Notes: generated by a model from the letters alone, not told the origin. 64,000 nucleotides of DNA from Zeus faber (GCA_960531495.1 OY482848.1:31929177-31993176); one strand, 5' to 3'; shown: positions 1 through 18,318, counted from the first letter of the stretch. Numbers and translations are program-made.

Positions 1-365
1 TAGCCAATTCAGAATCCAAAATCAAACTCAGAAGTTATTGACTTTTTTTCCCACATTCGGGGACCATGAAATGTTTTGAGTGTGCTGGAAACACGACACT
101 GGAAACATGACACGCCCCCTTTCCTGCGTGTACGTATGTCGAACATGACACACCAGAAGAAAAAAGAAAGGCATAGTTGTCTACTGGCAGTGGGAAAGGA
201 GTCGCCTATCGCCTATTTTTAAATGGGTTTACCGGCGTTTAAAAAAACTGCATTTACGCGCTAATTTTGGTGTAAAACAGTATTACAGCGTATGTAGTCA
301 GGCTTTTTATGCCTGTACTTTGAAATGCGACCAGCAGAGGGACCCATTATGACTTGCGTTCACAA

Positions 366-1615
366 AGAGCACAACACATTGCAGCTTAAGAAAACGCCTT
401 CGAATAGACAAAACACAAATGCAAAAGCCACAACATAACTGTTACCTAAGAAAACACATACAAACAGACAAAACACAAGCAAATTAAGAAAATATCTTCA
501 CCATTATGACAACACATGCACAGCATTTAGAAAACACGCTGCAAATCCTGACGTGTCGAACGAACTGCATACCAAAACGCTTTGCAAATGCGAAAAACAA
601 CCGTATTAACAGAAAAAGCCACATTAAAGTTAGCCACACCATTATAGAAGTGAGCCACCGCGGATGCATTGCATGCATCTATCATGCATTTATTTGCAAT
701 AAAATATTTAAACAAAATTATTTTGTGTCTGTAATTATTAAAACATTTATAAAAGTAATAACCTGGAGCCGCAACTATCACAGACCAATCAGACCACACG
801 AGTCCAAATCCTCCATCTGTTCCTCCATGCAATTAATAAATCGGAAAAATGATTTTTATATCAATCCACGGTAATTATTTAAGCCATTTAAGTGCCATAT
901 TCCAAAAAAGAAGGCACAGAGTCGTGAAGTTTGCGAATGATTAAAATCTTTTGGGCCAACAAACTGAGCTGAATCCTTCCTGAAACGATCTGTTCATCAG
1001 TCAGTTCAGTTGAGCTCTCAGTCAGTTGGGGGAGTGAACGTGATTCTGAATCACTCTGTGAGTGAGTGTATCCCTGCAAAGTAATCACTGAATCAGTGAA
1101 TCACAGATTCGTTCGCAGGGATGCACTCACAAGTGAGTGAATCCCCTTTTTCAGCCAAAAGATTTGAATCGTTCGCGAACAACACAACACTATCACAGAG
1201 CCGGTAGATGTTGTTTTCTCTGGAATAACACTAAAAATGGCTTAAATAAAAACCTGGGTTGATATAAAAGTTGTTGAAGCAAATGGTGGATTTTGATATG
1301 GTGATCTCGTGTGGCACGATTGGTCGGTGATAGTCGTGGCTCCAGGTTGTTACTTACAGAAATTCTTATATACTTATATAATTACAGACGCAATATAATT
1401 TAGTTTAATATATTTTATTGCAGATAAATCGGTGCATCCGCGGTGGCTCACTTCCGTAATGTGGCTTTTGCCATTGTGTTTTTCCGTTAATGCGGTTATG
1501 GTTTTTGAATTTGTGAAGCGTTTTGGTACGCAGTTCGTTCGACACGTCTCAATTTATAGTGTGTTTTCAAAATGCTGTGCATGTGTTTTTCTTAAGTTGC
1601 AGTGTGTTGAGCTCT
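366..1615. mobile_element. Fold-back (inverted-repeat) DNA element
   Basis: The arms at about 366-880 and 1250-1615 are diverged inverted copies of each other. The reverse complement of about 500-670 matches 1430-1590 closely, including the stretch running through GCATCCGCGGTGGCTCAC, and the outer ends share a CTTAAG-containing tip next to GAGC. The left arm carries an extra short tandem array rich in AAGAAAACACA (about 370-500). The centre (about 900-1200) is itself rich in GAATCA/TGAGTG inverted motifs. No transposase is visible, so this is a non-autonomous element. The open frames on both strands here are by-products of the repeat. The superfamily is not assigned. Confidence 0.6.
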
Positions 1616-2277
<662 letters not shown>

Positions 2278-2583
2278 TCAAAAATGATTCCAGAGTAGAG
2301 ATGGCAAAATGACTAGACAAAAATAGCCAACGGCCGGGCATCATCCTTCATTTTTCTCACACAGTGAAGGCATCTAAGCAAACTGTAGGCTTGGTAGGGA
2401 GGATACAACTAGATAGTATTGTGTTTATTTTCAAAACCACATCTCACATAAAGAAAGAACACTAAAGGATAAATATCAATCAATCATCAGTATCCCAAGT
2501 CTGATGAGTAGTAAAGTGGGTAGGGGGTCACATTAAAAAGGTTAGGAGCATAGCAGGGGGTTAAAAGGTTAAAGGTCACTCAC

Positions 2584-2672
2584 ACTTCCCCTTCTGGGGC
2601 GTAAGTGGATCCGGTGACTGTGAATTCACTCAGGCGACAACGCTCTCCGGACAAGCTGTCTACCACAAATAT
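2584..2672 (-). CDS. atp2a3: SERCA coding exon 10 (start of N domain)
   Basis: This 89-nt exon encodes residues about 366-395 and ends with [10 protein letters not shown], a conserved SERCA segment. The FVV near its start and PEGEV at its end resemble SERCA3. The donor GT|GTGAGT is strong. The acceptor is unusual: the CAG sits directly at the end of an alternating GTGC/GT tract with no pyrimidine run. The frame continues without a break from Arg365 of the previous exon. Methionine is usual in the first codon of this exon and here it is Ile. Confidence 0.88.
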
Positions 2673-2675
2673 CTG

Positions 2676-2679
2676 CACA

Positions 2680-2753
<74 letters not shown>
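2676..2753. repeat. (GCAC)n-(CA)n microsatellite abutting a splice acceptor
   Basis: About 13 units of GCAC are followed by about 15 CA dinucleotides. On the gene's sense strand this reads (GT)n then (GTGC)n and ends about three bases before the acceptor AG of coding exon 10. Confidence 0.95.
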
Positions 2754-3850
<1,097 letters not shown>

Positions 3851-3852
3851 TC

Positions 3853-5839
<1,987 letters not shown>

Positions 5840-6774
5840 TGTGGTGTGGGGATGGTGTGGTTTGAGCAGCCACACCTGACCTCGATCTAGGTAATTGGGG
5901 TCAGAGTGGCTGCATACCTGTTGCTTGTTGGTTGGTCTAACAAGCAGCAGCTCCTGTTTCTATCTGCTCCTGGGCCACAAAGAACCAGCGCTCTCTCTAC
6001 AATAAACTGGTGTCTCGAACCCCGTCTTCTGTGTCTCTGTGCTGGAGGTCCTTGAACACGCCACTTGGGTGGCGCATGATAAGCGAAAGGACCGGGTGAG
6101 AAGCAGCAACCACCACGGGTAACTGCCTGCAGCTAACTACTCTGCCCAGCAGCGACCGCCAGGACCATCCAGCAGTCCAGCAGCCAGGCCACCCCTCCAA
6201 GCAGCCCCCGCAACAGCCAAGTCCGGCCACGCCTTCACCAGTCAGCACAGCAGCCAGGCCCCACGCTCCGGAAGGGAGGAGGGGGCAGTCTGGTGGACCA
6301 TGCCGGTGGACCATGCTGCTCTATTATTTTAAGGTATAGGAACCCTGCGTCAGAGTCTGTCAGTTTCAGGTATAGCAACCCTGTTTCAAAGTCTGTTTTT
6401 CTGTTTGGTGGGGGGAGGGGACTATGCTTCAGCCAGGACTTCTCCCTGGCCTCAGTTTGGTGTCGGGGTATGTGGTGTGGGGATGGTGTGGTTTTAGCAG
6501 CCACACCTGACCTCGATCTAGGTAATTGGGGTCAAGAGTGGCTGCATACCTGTTGCTCGTTGGTTGGTCTAAGAAGCAGCAGGCAAAACCCCCATCCCCA
6601 CACACACTGAGGAGAGGAGCCCGTGTCACGATACATGTTTCTACTGTATCTGCTCCTGGGCCAATTACAACTCTCTACAATAAACTGGTGTCTATAACCC
6701 TGTCTTCTTTGTATCTGTGCCGGAGGTCCCTGAACAAGCCACTTGAATGGCGCGTGGTAGGCGAAACTGCCACA
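5840..6774 (+). mobile_element. Short non-autonomous LTR retrotransposon
   Basis: Two direct repeats that both begin TGTGGTGTGGGGATGG (5840 and 6471) flank about 375 bp. The right LTR (6471-6774, about 304 bp) ends CTGCCACA, so the ends are TG..CA. The left LTR is shorter and ends near 6095. Each LTR has an AATAAA about 60-80 bp before its end. A G-rich tract (GGTGGGGGGAGGGG, about 6408-6421) before the right LTR could be the polypurine tract. The flanking five bases are acatt and agatt, four of five alike. There is no coding capacity, so this is a TRIM-like or heavily deleted element. A related solo LTR lies at 24069-24369. Confidence 0.65.
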
Positions 6775-7084
6775 AGATTCAATCTATATTTCCCAAAAAT
6801 AATTTTTGTTGGGCTGTGTAAGTACTGAAAAAATGTTTTTGAGTAAGTTGTTGTTTAGCAGTCTAAAAACTTTGAAACAGTTATTTTTCACAAAAATAAT
6901 CTTTGTCATGTGAAAGAAGGTTATATTAAAGGTTGTTTCATACATTTGTATGAATGAATTTGTGCTCATTTAAAGACAGACTTTACAACAGTTCATGAAG
7001 ATTTCTTTGTTTCCCTGGCACAAAAGGGGGAATAAATAACATATAAACAAGCAAAAAAAACATCGGTATCGGTCCAGGATTTCA

Positions 7085-7474
<390 letters not shown>

Positions 7475-7590
7475 TCATTGGGCCAATTTGTATTGTGATT
7501 CACGGCGATTGCAGTTTAGCAGAGAATGGCTGCACTTCCCGACTTGAACCCCAAGGAAACTTCCAATTCATGAACCTGAGCAAAACCCAC

Positions 7591-8152
7591 TAGACCTGTC
7601 ACGATAACTACTTTTGCTTTTGTTGGACGATATATTGTCCCAGAAATAATTGCGATAGACGATATTATTGTCATTTTAAGCAGCAGAAAGCAGCAAGTCG
7701 TTTTGATCGTAAATTCCCACATGACTTGAACGCAGCATCTGTAGGAGTAACAGTGACAGAGAGTCCACTGAGGATTCAAGCGTTGATAAAACTAAGTCAG
7801 GAACTATGATCGTGGTCACTGTAAAAACTCCAAAAGATAAGGCTGAGATCCCAATGTTGCAGAGATACTGTTTAGGTTTTGTCACGTTACACATTACGCT
7901 ACGATACTCGGAGGAGCAGCGCCATTGCCTGGCGCTATGAGAAAACACTTGGTGCTGCGCCCAAGTGTTATAATGGTAGGGAAAACTCTGCAGTTAATTC
8001 TGGCATCACGTTGGCTAAAATGTTGGTGAAATTCTTATGTCAACAAACACGCATGCAAACACAATGGGCAATTATCAAGGTCAGAAAAATGATCGAGGTC
8101 ATGTCCATATATCGTACGCTAAGTCGATAAAGTAATTATCACGACAGGCCTA
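7591..8152. mobile_element. hAT-type non-autonomous DNA transposon (MITE)
   Basis: The terminal inverted repeats of about 25 bp read TAGACCTGTCACGATAACTA at the left and, reversed, TAGGCCTGTCGTGATAATTA at the right. The eight flanking bases are aaacccac at the left and aaaccaac at the right, seven of eight alike. An 8-bp target duplication is characteristic of hAT elements. The 560-bp interior has ATCGTGATA-like motifs but no transposase. Confidence 0.75.
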
Positions 8153-8445
8153 AAACCAACCCTTGCTTGATGTCATTTGCTGGCTATTAGATGGATGGCA
8201 TGTTCGGTGAAGTTCAGAGTCTTTCATCCCTGTCCACAACGCTGTGTTCAAACACTGTCGTCATCAATAAACAATACACTGCCAACCGCTCAAGACGAAG
8301 ATATCCTGCAGGTCTCAAGTGTGACTCAGTGTATTCGTGTATTAAATAAAACATCACTGGCTGTTGATGTCTGACCAGAGACCACTTAGCGTCTAAGCGC
8401 CTTTTAAGGTAAGCCAGAGATAATGGAACACAGATAGCACCCAAC

Positions 8446-8446
<1 letters not shown>

Positions 8447-8476
<30 letters not shown>
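8447..8476. repeat. Short (CA)n tract
   Basis: About 14 CA units in SERCA intron 6. The surrounding intron (8153-8685) shows nothing else recognisable. Confidence 0.9.
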
Positions 8477-8481
<5 letters not shown>

Positions 8482-8664
8482 GACAGACTTATTATATTGG
8501 GCTTATCCCAAAAGATTACTTGTGTATTTCGCATAATGTACTCTCTTGCATACAAACACAGCCACCTTCAACCCCACTTCTTTGGACGACATGCGCCTAC
8601 ACATACTATAATGTAGGCACTAGTGAGATATATGTACAAGCGCACACACTGCATACCACAACTA

Positions 8665-8889
<225 letters not shown>

Positions 8890-10315
8890 TCACAAGTAGT
8901 CGGCTGAAGAGAACATGCATGGTGTCTCTGTGTGTTGCAGGGCAACTTGCAAGTTGGGATATACCAGTGAATTAATGTGATAATGATGATGTTGTAATTC
9001 GATTGAAGAATTATTTTCTTAATATTTTTTTCATTTCTTAAACAATATATATTTTTTACTTAGAATTACAGCTGGACGAGGGCCGCTAGCGAATAGGCAA
9101 TGGAGTTAGTCAGGTTTTAGTGAGCTCTGCTGATAATTGGATTTAAAAACTACTTTTTGGCACTTCATAACCGTAAAAGCTATAGAATATTTTACTGAGT
9201 TCATAATTCAGCATTTTTGCTCTGATAGCGTTATGTGAATGGCTTCTAAACTGTGAAGTACAAGTACAAGTACACAGGGAATGCTATGGACCAACAAGAT
9301 TATGGCGGATCTGAAGGCCAACATTACAGTATTTTGTCACTGAACACAGCGATTGCAACGCTTCTCAGGTTGGAACAAAAAACAGTACTGGCAGAGCAAT
9401 TCGATATAATCAAAACCGAACTAAAGGCTGTTAGGGAGGAAGTGGTCTGAAATGGAACACAGCCTTTCTACATGCTGGGACGAACGTAGCATCATTGCAA
9501 ACTACTGTACACAAACTCCAGTCTGAGGTTACCGCTCTACATGACAAAAAGCAGAGGGCAGCTGGAACATGACAGCGACTGATTTAAAATAAAGAATGAT
9601 TTTAAAGAATTAATCAACCCGTTTTTTTTTATTGTAGATGTATCTAATTGAATGAAATGAAAACACTGTGCGTAACCGTCTGTAGCAGGGACACCTTGTC
9701 AGTTACACCCCCTAAATTTTAAATCCAATTTTGACAGGTATGGGCTTAGTGCACCTCCCTGCCCGAACCCCGTTCCTCCACCTGGGCAAAGAGCACTTCG
9801 CTGCGGATCTCTTCATCCATTAATCCCATCCTATCTAATCTGGAACCCGCAGCACCGCGAGGCTCAGACAATTAAAGTTTCTTTCTAAAAGCTGTTTAGT
9901 CACACCGAGAAACTGCACCTTAAATTAGATATTGTCTAAGTCATTTTGCTGGCAATACTGGCCTGTAAACAAATACAAGTAAATGGGGGAGCTGAGGTTT
10001 TTCTGGATAAAAAGCACAAAAACGTTACATTTCTCAACCAACTTCAATGAATGGTTGCGCAGTGGTTGATGCACTTCCTGTGACGCAATGCCATAAATTA
10101 TAATTTTCTCGAAGATTCGTACCCGGTGACAGTCCAAATGCATACTGATATCGAGGCTTATAGGGAACAAATCTAAACGCTGATGATGTCATTATTCTGT
10201 AGCTATGGCCCATTACATTGTGCAATCAACATTTAGTTCATTATGATAGGTTAAATTGCCCATTTAAGCAGCAACTGACACTCCAAACAGAATTCTACCT
10301 CCTATCAACAACACA

Positions 10316-10660
10316 GGGGCGGCAGCAGTGGCGCAGTGCAATGCACTGTGTGGAGTTTGCATGTTCTCCTCGTGCTCACATGGGATTTCCTCCACCTAAC
10401 ATCAGTAAGGACCCCCACCAAAAACGTGCACACATCATCATCTGACCAGCAATGGACACTCGTCACCAGGTCCCCAGGCGTGTCCACAAATGCTGCCCAC
10501 TGCTCCTGGCTGTGTCCCCGGAGGAAGGACAAGCTAAGGATGGGTTAAATGCAGAGGCCTCATTTCACCGGCCACCATCCAAAGCATGTGCGTGCGTGTG
10601 TGTGCGTGGATGTGTGGTGTGGTGTGCTGTGTTGTGTGACAATTAAAGATTCTTCTTCTT
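10316..10660 (+). mobile_element. SINE-like retroposon, copy 1
   Basis: It starts near GGCGGCAGCAGTGGCGCAGT and ends in a CTTCTTCTTC-type tail. It shares TGGAGTTTGCATGTTCTCC and CCCCGGAGGAAGGACAAGC with two other copies in this window (18319-18650 plus, 46553-46880 minus). The GTGGCGCAGTGC near its 5' end resembles a Pol III A box, but I see no clear B box. It is inserted in the L1 remnant between ORF1 and ORF2 remains. Confidence 0.6.
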
Positions 10661-12012
10661 CAGGCAGAAAATCTTATCAATAAAACATGGCACAAAATGT
10701 ATGAATACGGTGAAAAGATTGGAAAAATTCTTGCTGACCAATGCGCGTCAAAAGACTGCAAACCAGTCCATACCCGAGATTAATGATTAAACAGGCATCA
10801 GGCACATTGTGTTCTCACAAATTTTTATGCAAAACTGTACACTTCTCACATAGGAGTCTTTGTTTGACTTTTTTTGATAAGATATACGTATTCCCAGTAT
10901 TGATGAGGAGACAGCAACTGATTTCGAGAGATCATTCTCTGTAGAAGAACTTGCCACCGCGAAGTCCATGCAAAATGGGGAATCCTCGGGTACCGACGAA
11001 ATTTTCCAGTGAAATCTTGAAGAAAATTGCCAATAACCTTGCCACAACCTTGATTTCTGTTTTTTGAAGAATCATTAACTTGTGGTTTACTACCCCAAAC
11101 TATGTGACGGACAGTTGTATCCCCCTTATATTCCAAAAACCCTTTGGAATGCAGCTAATTTTCACCCATTTTCTCTCCTGAATATGGATAGTAAACGACT
11201 AGCCAAGATGTGAGCTCGCTGACTAGACACTGTATTACCCTCTATCGTATCCGATGATCAGACTGGATTTACTAAAAGTCTTGATTCGTGTTTCAACTTA
11301 CGACGAGTATATAATTTTCTGTATGATCCCACTCCTTACGATACCGAGAGGTATAAATATCACTTGATGCTGAAAGGCATTTGAGTGGAGGGAGTGGGAC
11401 TTTTTTACACACTCAAACGATTTGGAATACAGTTCTTGGATTAGGGTTATCTATACTTCTCCTATGGCAGCTGTTTGTACAAATAGCAATCTTTCCTCTT
11501 TCCTTGCACTTTATCGCGACACCAGGCAGGGCTGCCCGTTGTCACAGCTTTTAATTTCTGGAGAAATTGGGCCATTGGCAGCTGCTGGTGAGACCACCAT
11601 TAATATGTACAAAGAGGAACTTCTGAGCATAGGGTATCCCTATACACAGACGATATGCTTTTAAATTTGTGTGATGCCTTAGTTATTGTACCACAAGTGC
11701 TTAACTTACTAAATTACTTTGGCAAAATATCTGGATATAAAGTTAATTTACAAAAAAGCGAACTAATGCCTGTGAACCCAGTGGCACAACACATTATATT
11801 CACACAATTTCCCTTCAAAGTAAGTGTACATAAATAGAAATAGTTAGGAATCTGGATTACGCATCATTTTAAAGATCTTTATAAAGCCAACTTTTCCCCA
11901 CTTATAACTTGTTTGTAGAAAGACTTTAAACGCTGGACTTATAACCACTATCATGAGGAGGCATTATTAAAACTGTAAAAATGAACGTTTTACCTAGATT
12001 TATATATTTATT

Positions 12013-12335
12013 TAGACTAGTGCAGTGCCCGTTCAAAACATGACTTGTTTATCCAAGGTTTATTAATATTACACACATGTCGCGTGTCTGCACCGAAAGT
12101 GTTCGGAATGGGCTGCTTGCTTTCACGGGTAGCCACGCCCCTCGCTGGCTCACTTTTCGCTGTTTATTGAAAGTTTGTTAATTGTTTGTTAATTACACGT
12201 CACATGTCCAAATTGCACCAAATTCAACACTGCACTTCCTTGGGTCCCCAGCAATACACCCGCCAACTGTGAAGTAGATCAAATAAACGGTTGCAAAGAT
12301 AACCGAGGGATATACATATATACATACATGAGATT
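12013..12335. mobile_element. Unclassified repeat inserted in the L1 remnant
   Basis: L1 ORF2 text is readable up to about 12010 and again from about 12335. The 320 bp between has no L1 similarity and ends in a TATACATATATACATACA-like tail. The family is not recognised. Confidence 0.4.
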
Positions 12336-13146
12336 CCTTCCTTTATACTGTAGTTATGTCTCACCATCTTATTGACAAGATCATTTTTTATTTTATAGAC
12401 AAACTGGTATGCTCATTCATTTGGAAAAAGTAAAAATCCAGAAAACGCAAGGCATACTACAGCGACACCACCAAGACGGAGGGTTAGCATTACCCAAATT
12501 CCAATACTACTACTGGGTGAATATCCAGATTGCTATTTTGGATTAATTCTCCATCTGACTTTAGTGCTCCTAAATTGTTATTGTTAGAGAACTTGTTTTG
12601 AAGTCCTGCCTCATTTCATGCTCTGCTTTGTTCAAAACCTCCACAACCCATATCCAGTTAGTCTTTAAATCCAACTGTGAAACATTATTTTAAGATTTGG
12701 GCACAGTTCAGACAATCATTTTCACTTGAACAATTCTCAATTCAAGCCCCTATAGTAAGAAATAACATGTTTGTACCCTCTATCATAGAAAAGGTTATAA
12801 CATACGGAAAAATAAAGGGATTAACCCATTCAAAGATATATATGCTAATAATAACTATGTCTTTTGAACAAATGTCACAAAAAATTGATATCAATATTCA
12901 ATATATCAAAAATTCATTCTTACTTCTATGAATTTTTGCAGCTTTGGGATTTTTTTCTTCGTTCTCCACCCATTTTCCATCTCTACAGCCCAATTATTTT
13001 TTAGATTGTATTCTAGAACTCAATCCTTAATCAAAGTACTTTATTGGCATAATATACTCCTTTGACCTTAGCAAAAAATCAGTGGAAAGAGGATCTGGAT
13101 ATACAACTGACTGACGAATCTGGCAAAATGCCATAAACAGAATACA

Positions 13147-15066
13147 TTCACCCTCAGACCTGCAGACAGGTGGTGCAGGCTCCCATCACGGAGCCACTCG
13201 GCTGCTGGGATCAGGCAAATGAACGGAGGGGCTCCGCTGATTCGTCCTATCCAGGGCCAGGAAGTCATTTAGGTTTTGTTTTTCCTCGCAGTGAGGAGGG
13301 TGTGTGTTTTCAACACACCAACACGGCAACAATGGGCGCTAAGCGCAGCAGAGCGGACACGTTACGGCGGAAGTGCGCATAAGCACAGAGGCTCTAGACT
13401 CTCTCACTATTTGCCAGCGAGCGTATGATTTTCACTTTGGCCCACGAGCCAGCTTTTTGTTTAAAACTGTAATAAATACACACCAACCAGCGCTGTTTTG
13501 CCTTCACCTGCCTCCCCTCGCTCATTCCCTGGCCCTGGGCCAGAACACCCATTTACAAGTGGCGCCTGAACAACATGGAGCAGTGCGAGGCAGAGTCCTG
13601 GATGCCTTCCTCCCTGGCAGACGGGAGCGGGACCGGGAGGCGTTCCGGATAGCCAGCAGGCCATTCATGTCCTCTCCCGGCAGCGCACGGGACAACGACC
13701 GCTGGGACTGCCGAGGGGCCCGAGGGGGTTGCACTCACGGTCTGTAGGGATATGTGAGTGTTGCCGGGCCCGTGGTGTTGCGGACGTTGCGCCGATGGGG
13801 GTCACCAGAGCGGGTGAGGAGGAGCCCCAGGTGGGAACTTATCTGGACCCCCCAGTCCATCCCATGGAGGATTTTCCTTTGGAACCCTTCCCGGGGCCTT
13901 TGACCGGGTAGATAAAACTCGACCACATTTCACGGTGACTGGGGATAGATACTATAGAGTGAACTGTGACGCTTAGTCGGGAGAAGAGGTTAGCCAATTA
14001 CTTGAGCGGATAAAGGCCCGTTTCTATTAGCTAGGCATCTGGGCGGACGTGCAGTGGCGCTGTGCCACCTGTTCCGGGTGTCAGCTGGTGAATCCACCGG
14101 CTATTCCCAGAGCGCCATTGAGGCCCCTCCCCTTAATCGAGACGCCGCTTGAGAGAATCGCTATGGATCTCAGGCCATTAGACCACAGTGCTCGGGGCTA
14201 TTGATTCGTGTTAGTCCTAGTGGACTACACAACCCGATACCCCAAAGCAGTGCCGCTGCGCAGTATCATGGCCAAAGATGTGGCTCAGGCGCTGTTTCAG
14301 GTCATCTCCCAGGCCAGGATTCGAAAAGAAATCCTGACTGACTAGGGCACCTCGTTCATGTCTGGCACACTGCACGAACTGTATGGGTCACTGGGCGTCT
14401 GCTCAATTCAAAGCAGCGTTTACCACCCGCAGACGGAAGTTCGTCCACAATGACAGCCGGAATTGGGACTCATGGCTGAACCCCCTGTGGTTCACGGTGC
14501 GGGAGGTTCCCCAGTCCTTCACATGGTTTTTCCCCTTTGAGCTTCTGTTTGACATGAGCCCTCGTGGGGTGCTGGACCTGATTAAGGAAAACTGGCAGGA
14601 AGGTCCCAGCACCAGTAAAAACATGGTCCAGTACGTCCTGGAGCTGAGAGCAAAGCCCCACGCCAGGAATCACATCCAAGGGGGTGTGGCAGCCACCGCT
14701 GCAGACAGGCGGTGCAGGCTCCCGTCCCGGGAACGCTTAGCTGCTGGGGATTGGCGAATCAACGGAGGGGCTCCGCTGAATTACCCGAATCCCAGACCAG
14801 AAACTAATTTAGGTTTGTTTTTTCCCCGCATTGAGGAAGGTGCGTGTTTTCGAGACACGTGATCAGACTCGACATCAAGGGCGCTAGCGCAGCAGACTGG
14901 ACACGATCTGGCGGCACCTATTTGCCAGCGAGTGTATGATTTTCCCTTTGGCCCAAAAGCCATCTTTTTGTTTAAAATTTTAATAAATACACGTCAATTG
15001 GCGCTGTTTGGCCTTCGCCTGCCTTCCCTCGCTCATTCCCTGGGCCTTGGCTGAACACCGTTTCTA
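13147..15066 (+). mobile_element. Deleted Ty3/gypsy-type LTR retrotransposon
   Basis: The LTRs at 13147-13557 and 14685-15066 are clearly related; both contain CAACGGAGGGGCTCCGCTGA-type text, TTTGCCAGCGAG and AATAAATACAC. The right LTR starts TGTGGCAGCC after a G run. A primer-binding site TGGCGCCTGAACA follows the left LTR at 13560. The internal 1.1 kb has a short degenerate leader or gag start and then integrase only: a GCQLVNPP-type zinc-binding end, VLVDYTTRYPKAVPL (DDE first aspartate region), SVYHPQTE, and the C-terminal part to about 14680 with RNWDSWLNPL. Protease and reverse transcriptase are gone. There are many stops. Confidence 0.8.
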
Positions 15067-15232
<166 letters not shown>

Positions 15233-15366
15233 TGGAAGCACCATAGAATACCTTGCCTGATGACAACCTAAAAACAAGCCTCAAGGAAACAAGGAAGTAG
15301 CCAGTGGGTGGTTTCCAATCCAGGATACGAACTGAAGCCTTAGAGGTAATGGTTCTCCTGGGATTA

Positions 15367-16970
<1,604 letters not shown>

Positions 16971-17353
16971 TATATTGAACACTAAGACTCTGTAACACCA
17001 GATATTGGCAGTGCGAGACTGCTTTGCATGTCGTTGCAGCTTCAATGGTATCTTACTCTATTTTTGGAATCTCCAGCCATAACTTTGCTTTTAGTTGACA
17101 CACAGAGTCATGTGTTCAAGTTCATCAATGTTGAACTCTACTCCAATGCAGTAACTACACTTTGCTGTTGGAAGTGAATACACTGATCCTGGCAACTGCA
17201 TTTAAATGGATTGAATTTGCTCCAAAAGATCACCCTCATAGAGGCTGGTTTCACCAAGGGGTGAAATCAAGACTGACTAGATTAACTCAACTCAAAAAGG
17301 AAGTGCAGAATACAATCTTTAATTCCAAGTAATTTAATGGGAAATGATTATGC

Positions 17354-18310
17354 TGTCACGATCCTCTTCTGCCTTGATTCCCTGTCTGTCTCTGGGTCCC
17401 TCTGTCCCTCTCTGGCTCCCTCTGTCTCTAGGTCCGTCTGTCCCTCTCTGGCTCCCCCTGTCTGTGTCTGTGTCACATCACATCACATCCCTGTCAATGC
17501 ACACCTGTCCCCAGTCAGTAATCTCACCACCTCTCTTCACCTTCCTCATCACTCCTTTTGTATTTAACCTGGTCCCATTCACTCTTTCAGTGTCAGTTCG
17601 TTGCATGTGTCTCCGCGGCCCGGCGCTCCCCTGTCTCCCCGAACCCGCCATTCCCCTGTCTCCGCAGCCCGAAGCTCCCCTGTCCCCGCTGCCCCCCTTG
17701 CCTGTACCTGCCAGGACTTTGGAGTGTCGAAGGAGGTGTTGGAAAAGGAGGAGCCTGCTTTCCTCCAGATACTCACGGTCTCCTGGGAAGAGGATCCTGA
17801 TTTCTGCCAGATGCTTGCCTTCAACCGGTGGAAATTACATGCCCCCCCCATCTCCGCCTGTGGCATCATCCCAGTCCGGGACGACCCCCCTGAGCGGCCC
17901 GGCTCCCGGACCCGGCCCCCTGGTTGCCCTCCAGAAGGCCTCCGCCTACCTGCCTGAGCAGGGTTCCAGCTCCCTGACCGTCCGCCTGAGGGGTGCCTAC
18001 TTCTTTTTGTTTCCTCCTTCGTGTTTCTGCATGTGTTTCACGCATGTCTTCAGCGTCTTTGTTCCTGCCTGTTTCCCTGGGTGTGTGCCCCGATTCCTGA
18101 TCCTCCACTGGCTCCTCTGCTCCTGGTTCCAGGGTCCTGAGTCCCTACCTGTGCGTGAGTCCCTGCCTTCCCCGTCACAAGTCCCTGCCGGTCCTGATCC
18201 CCCTTCTGTCGCCTGTTCCTGATTCTTGCCTGTCTACTCATTAAACCCCTGTATAAACTCCTAAAACTGTGTGTCCTGCGTTTGGGTTTATCTTGACCTC
18301 ATCCTTAACA
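17354..18310 (+). mobile_element. Possible solo LTR, C/T-rich
   Basis: The stretch begins TGTCACGATCC, is rich in CTCCCTCTGTCC-like runs, and has an ATTAAACCCCTG site near 18240, followed by CTGTGTGTCCTGCGTTTGGG. That layout resembles LTRs of fish gypsy elements, but there is no second copy and no internal region here. The 292-codon open frame in it is low-complexity Pro/Ser/Leu and not credible as a gene. From 16973 to 17353 I see nothing. Confidence 0.3.
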
Positions 18311-18318
18311 TATGCTGT

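Larger units (their letters stand above)
9060..13146 (+). mobile_element. Degenerate L1-type LINE
   Basis: An ORF1-like start at 9253-9450 contains a coiled-coil-like segment (LNTAIATLLRLEQKTV). Scattered ORF2 reverse-transcriptase pieces follow: EELATA..SMQNGESSGTDE near 10940, SDDQTGF-like text near 11250, and WIRVIYTSPMAAV with RDTRQGCPLSQLL at 11440-11560. A YADDML motif near 11640 and VNLQKSELMPVN near 11745 complete the palm and connection. L1-like C-terminal text (TKTEGLALPKFQYYYW) lies near 12470-12525. Stops and frameshifts are throughout. A SINE-like element (10316-10660) and another repeat (12013-12335) interrupt it. The order of motifs is as expected for L1/Tx1-like fish LINEs; the exact clade is uncertain. 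Confidence 0.75.

Noticed and set aside
17344-18222. 292-codon open frame on the plus strand
   Set aside because: The composition is Pro/Ser/Leu low complexity from CT-rich repeats, without domain or splice signals; more likely an LTR.
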